Source: CAYZJB01 sp964602985 (GTDB lineage Bacteria; CLD3; SB21). Taken from it: DNA of 64,000 nt. The notes under the pieces were generated by a model that did not search any database, had not been told where the DNA came from, and was given only the letters and a program-made list of their open reading frames with translations. Position 1 is the stretch's first letter. Every line of letters starts with the position of its first letter. Positions 62,279 through 64,000 of this stretch are shown here, piece by piece. Position numbers and translations under genes: made by a program. Location of the stretch: NCBI GenBank assembly GCA_964602985.1, contig CAZRTJ010000001.1, positions 186,001 to 250,000 on the forward strand, written 5' to 3'.

Positions 62279-62748
62279 TTCTTCAGAACCGCCAGGACAT
62301 CGTCGGCGTGTGTCTCTACAGCGACCTTGTCAAAAACAAAGCTGATGTTGCCCATTTCGTCGATGACAAAGGTCTTTCGGAGAATTCCCTTTGACTCCTT
62401 GCCGTACATCTTCTTCGTTCCCCAAGAGCCATACGCGGATGCGACGGCATGATCGGGATCGCTGAGGAGCGTGAAGGGGAGCTTGTATTTGGCGATGAAT
62501 TTTTGGTGCGAAGCGGGGCTGTCCGGACTAACACCGAGGACGACGATGTCGTTTCGAGTGTACAGGCGGTGCCGATCGCGGAAGCTGCACGCCTCCTTGG
62601 TGCATCCAGGGGTTTGGTCCTTCGGATAAAAATAGACAATCACGGTTTGCCCCTGGAAGCTTCCCAGATGAACCGTGTTACCGTCTTGATCAGGAAGCCG
62701 AAAGTCCGGCGCTTTCGATCCGACGCTGAGTTGGTTACTCGGCGACAA
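62275..62748 (-). CDS. bcp: Thioredoxin-dependent peroxiredoxin, Bcp type
   Basis: 157 residues of the AhpC/TSA-Bcp family. The peroxidatic Cys is in YFYPKDQTPGCTKEACSFRD: C49, with C54 five residues on as in atypical 2-Cys Bcp. VIVYFYPKD, VVLGVSPDSPASHQKF, LPFTLLSDPDHAVASAYG and the RKTFVIDEMGNI stretch all fit. It reduces H2O2 and organic peroxides using thioredoxin. The start is TTG at 62746-62748: no ATG or GTG fits the conserved N-terminus, and GGAAGG lies about six bases upstream. It overlaps the end of the upstream small gene by 14 bp and the start of the downstream gene by 4 bp. Confidence 0.95.
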   Translation of the reverse strand: MSPSNQLSVGSKAPDFRLPDQDGNTVHLGSFQGQTVIVYFYPKDQTPGCTKEACSFRDRHRLYTRNDIVVLGVSPDSPASHQKFIAKYKLPFTLLSDPDHAVASAYGSWGTKKMYGKESKGILRKTFVIDEMGNISFVFDKVAVETHADDVLAVLKK

Positions 62749-62950
62749 CTTCCGCCTTCCACTCCAGGTTATCGAATCGGGTATCGGTATATCGTTTCCT
62801 GACGATCAGAATCGCCAGCTTCTTGTAATCTTCCTCCGTCATGTTGCCAATGGATTCAAATTCCTCATAACTGCGGCGAATAAAGTTCAGATTATCTGAG
62901 CGGAATTCTTCCATCAGTCCTTGTTCGGCATTGCTGACGCGAATCACCAT
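62735..62950 (-). CDS. Small unknown protein upstream of bcp
   Basis: 71 residues, no family recognised. ATG at 62950 with CAGGAG about eight bases upstream and a sigma70-like promoter at 63018-63046. It is charged and helical (LMEEFRSDNLNFIRRSYEEFESI, MTEEDYKKLAILIVRKRY), without membrane or signal segments. It overlaps the bcp TTG start by 14 bp, so it probably helps couple bcp translation. The good ribosome site, promoter and overlap support a real gene rather than a chance frame. Confidence 0.75.
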   Translation of the reverse strand: MVIRVSNAEQGLMEEFRSDNLNFIRRSYEEFESIGNMTEEDYKKLAILIVRKRYTDTRFDNLEWKAEVVAE

Positions 62951-63017
62951 ATCGTGTGCTCCTGCAGACCCTTGATGAATTTCTTATTCTACGTAGATTC
63001 TATGTATCGTCTGCCGC

Positions 63018-63046
63018 TATTTAGGGCATTTTGGATAGAAAATCAA
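63018..63046 (-). promoter_or_regulatory. Promoter of the small gene-bcp unit
   Basis: Minus strand TTGATT (63041-63046), 17 bp, TAAATA (63018-63023), about 65 bp before the ATG at 62950. Confidence 0.55.
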
Positions 63047-63079
63047 GCAGAGGATCGGCCCCGTAAGCCGCCGGAAATC

Positions 63080-63108
63080 TTGATATTCCACTGGGGATAT
63101 GTTAGATT
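63080..63108 (+). promoter_or_regulatory. Promoter of the last gene in the window
   Basis: TTGATA (63080-63085), 17 bp, TAGATT (63103-63108), about 23 bp before the ATG at 63132. Confidence 0.65.
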
Positions 63109-63131
63109 CACCGCTCACATACGCAGGTGAC

Positions 63132-64000
63132 ATGAAAGACGATCAAACGATTCAGACTCTCGAGGGCAAACTGTCGACTTTCCGGGGGCGATTCACGCTG
63201 AACGACGCGGCGGCGGTCACGGGGTTGGGCGTTGCGGCGGCGAAGGACGCTCTGGATGCCATGATGAGCAAGTACGTCTGCCGGCTGTCCATGACGGAAA
63301 ACGGAGACCTCATTTATTCGTTCGGATCCTCCCTCCGGCGTCGAGGCGAAAAGACATTTTCAGAGAAGATGGCCGTTGTGCGGAGTTGGCTGTGGAAGGC
63401 GTTTGTTGCCTTCTACAAGGCTTGGATCGCTGTTACACTCGTCGTCTATTTTGTGATCTTCCTGGTGATCCTGCTGGCCTTGATTGTCGCCGCGTCTCGC
63501 GGGAGCAATCGCAAGAGTTCCATCCCCATCGGAGGCGTGCTTCGGGCGTTTGTTTCGATTTTTCAATGGAGAACCGTCACACCGGCGATCGCCTACCGTT
63601 CGGATCCATGGGGATACACCTATCGGACGTATCAATCGCGTCCTTCGGTGGTCAAGGAAAACAAGAAGAATTTTGTCGGATCGGTCTATGATTTTGTTTT
63701 TGGCCCTCCGCGAGTCGAGCGTGATCCACTGAATGATGAGAAGGAACTTGCCGCCTACGTCCGTCAGAACAAGGGAATCGCCACGGCGGCAGAGATCGCC
63801 GCGCTCAGCGGCCGCACGCTGTCTGAATCGGAAGCGTTCTTGACGGCGACATTGGTGCGTTTCCAGGGCGAAGCAAAATTCACGGACAACGGCGTAGTCT
63901 ATGGACAATTCGACGGCCTCCTGCGGGGTACCGGCGAAGTCTCGGATGGTGCGATCGAGTATTACTGGGATGAGTTTGAACCCGAGTATCCGCTTACGGG
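63132..64000 (+). CDS. Membrane protein of unknown function, 3' end missing
   Basis: Open from ATG 63132 to the window edge (289 complete codons, no stop). The ATG is preceded by AGGTGA and by a good promoter. The product begins MKDDQTIQTLEGKLSTFRGR, with an N-terminal region of about 75 residues that looks like a winged helix (FTLNDAAAVTGLGVAAAKDAL ... ENGDLIYSFGSSLRRRGE). A strongly hydrophobic helix follows (about 101-122, WIAVTLVVYFVIFLVILLAL). The segment YDFVFGPPRVERDPLNDEKEL (about 195-215) and a second winged-helix-like block (GIATAAEIAALSGRTLSESEAFL ... FTDNGVVYGQF) come next. The layout of two similar domains flanking one helix is known to me from uncharacterised bacterial proteins, but I cannot name a function. 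Confidence 0.8.
   Translation, partial: MKDDQTIQTLEGKLSTFRGRFTLNDAAAVTGLGVAAAKDALDAMMSKYVCRLSMTENGDLIYSFGSSLRRRGEKTFSEKMAVVRSWLWKAFVAFYKAWIAVTLVVYFVIFLVILLALIVAASRGSNRKSSIPIGGVLRAFVSIFQWRTVTPAIAYRSDPWGYTYRTYQSRPSVVKENKKNFVGSVYDFVFGPPRVERDPLNDEKELAAYVRQNKGIATAAEIAALSGRTLSESEAFLTATLVRFQGEAKFTDNGVVYGQFDGLLRGTGEVSDGAIEYYWDEFEPEYPLT

Overview
The window (about 64 kb, mid-50s % GC by eye) looks like chromosome from an uncultured Gram-negative bacterium, most likely of the Fibrobacteres-Chlorobi-Bacteroidetes (FCB) neighbourhood or a related candidate phylum. Support: three large secreted proteins end in the same sorting-type C-terminal domain (NYPNPFNP ... WDGK ... SGVYIYRL ... KMMLIK); IspG is the long insert-bearing form; there is an ExbB/ExbD/AgmX-type envelope motor with huge TPR partners; lipoproteins are frequent. 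I see no phage, insertion sequence, CRISPR array or rRNA. The phylum is an inference.

Layout. 1-1536: 3' part of polyphosphate kinase (ppk1). 1519-8035 (minus): tightly packed housekeeping run gpsA - unknown Cys-rich protein - ispG - HIT hydrolase - rsgA - TldD/PmbA-like protein, with stop/start overlaps and a promoter that would make gpsA leaderless. 8094-12406 (minus): metal-efflux unit, arsR/smtB-type regulator with operator, ArsP/SO_0444-type permease, and an overlapping secreted FG-GAP protein. 12665-27215 (plus): one gene of 14.3 kb for a secreted 4762-residue protein built from five tandem super-modules. 27247-28040 (minus): tRNA-Arg(ACG), a terminator, and a GT2 glycosyltransferase. 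28224-33923 (plus): small lipoprotein, 1561-residue BNR/sortilin-like propeller protein, TPR lipoprotein. 33994-37067 (minus): DtxR-family regulator - feoA - feoB under a textbook DtxR/IdeR box that overlaps the promoter -10.

37173-48834 (plus) is the most interesting system: two very large periplasmic TPR proteins (936 and 1721 residues, the second ending in a jelly-roll domain), a small exported protein, one TolQ/ExbB, two tandem TolR/ExbD paralogues and a TonB-like protein with an AgmX/PglI C-terminal domain, closed by a strong terminator. The one-TolQ/two-TolR/AgmX/TPR composition is that of the Agl-Glt gliding machinery of Myxococcus, so I infer a proton-driven envelope motor acting on a surface or outer-membrane apparatus. 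One ExbD has Asn where the proton-carrying Asp should be.

48904-57218 (plus): aspS, SemiSWEET, bacterial alpha-2-macroglobulin, moaD and moaE, chained by four ATGA overlaps. 57404-61796: a lipoprotein, a three-PAS NarL-type histidine kinase and its response regulator. 61793-62950 (minus): small unknown protein, Bcp peroxiredoxin (TTG start), exported unknown protein. 63132-64000: 5' part of an unrecognised membrane-protein gene, running off the window, with a good promoter.

Almost all promoters I can see are sigma70-like (TTGAxx, 16-17 bp, TATATT/TAGAAT/TAAATT). All functional calls come from reading motifs; no database search was run.
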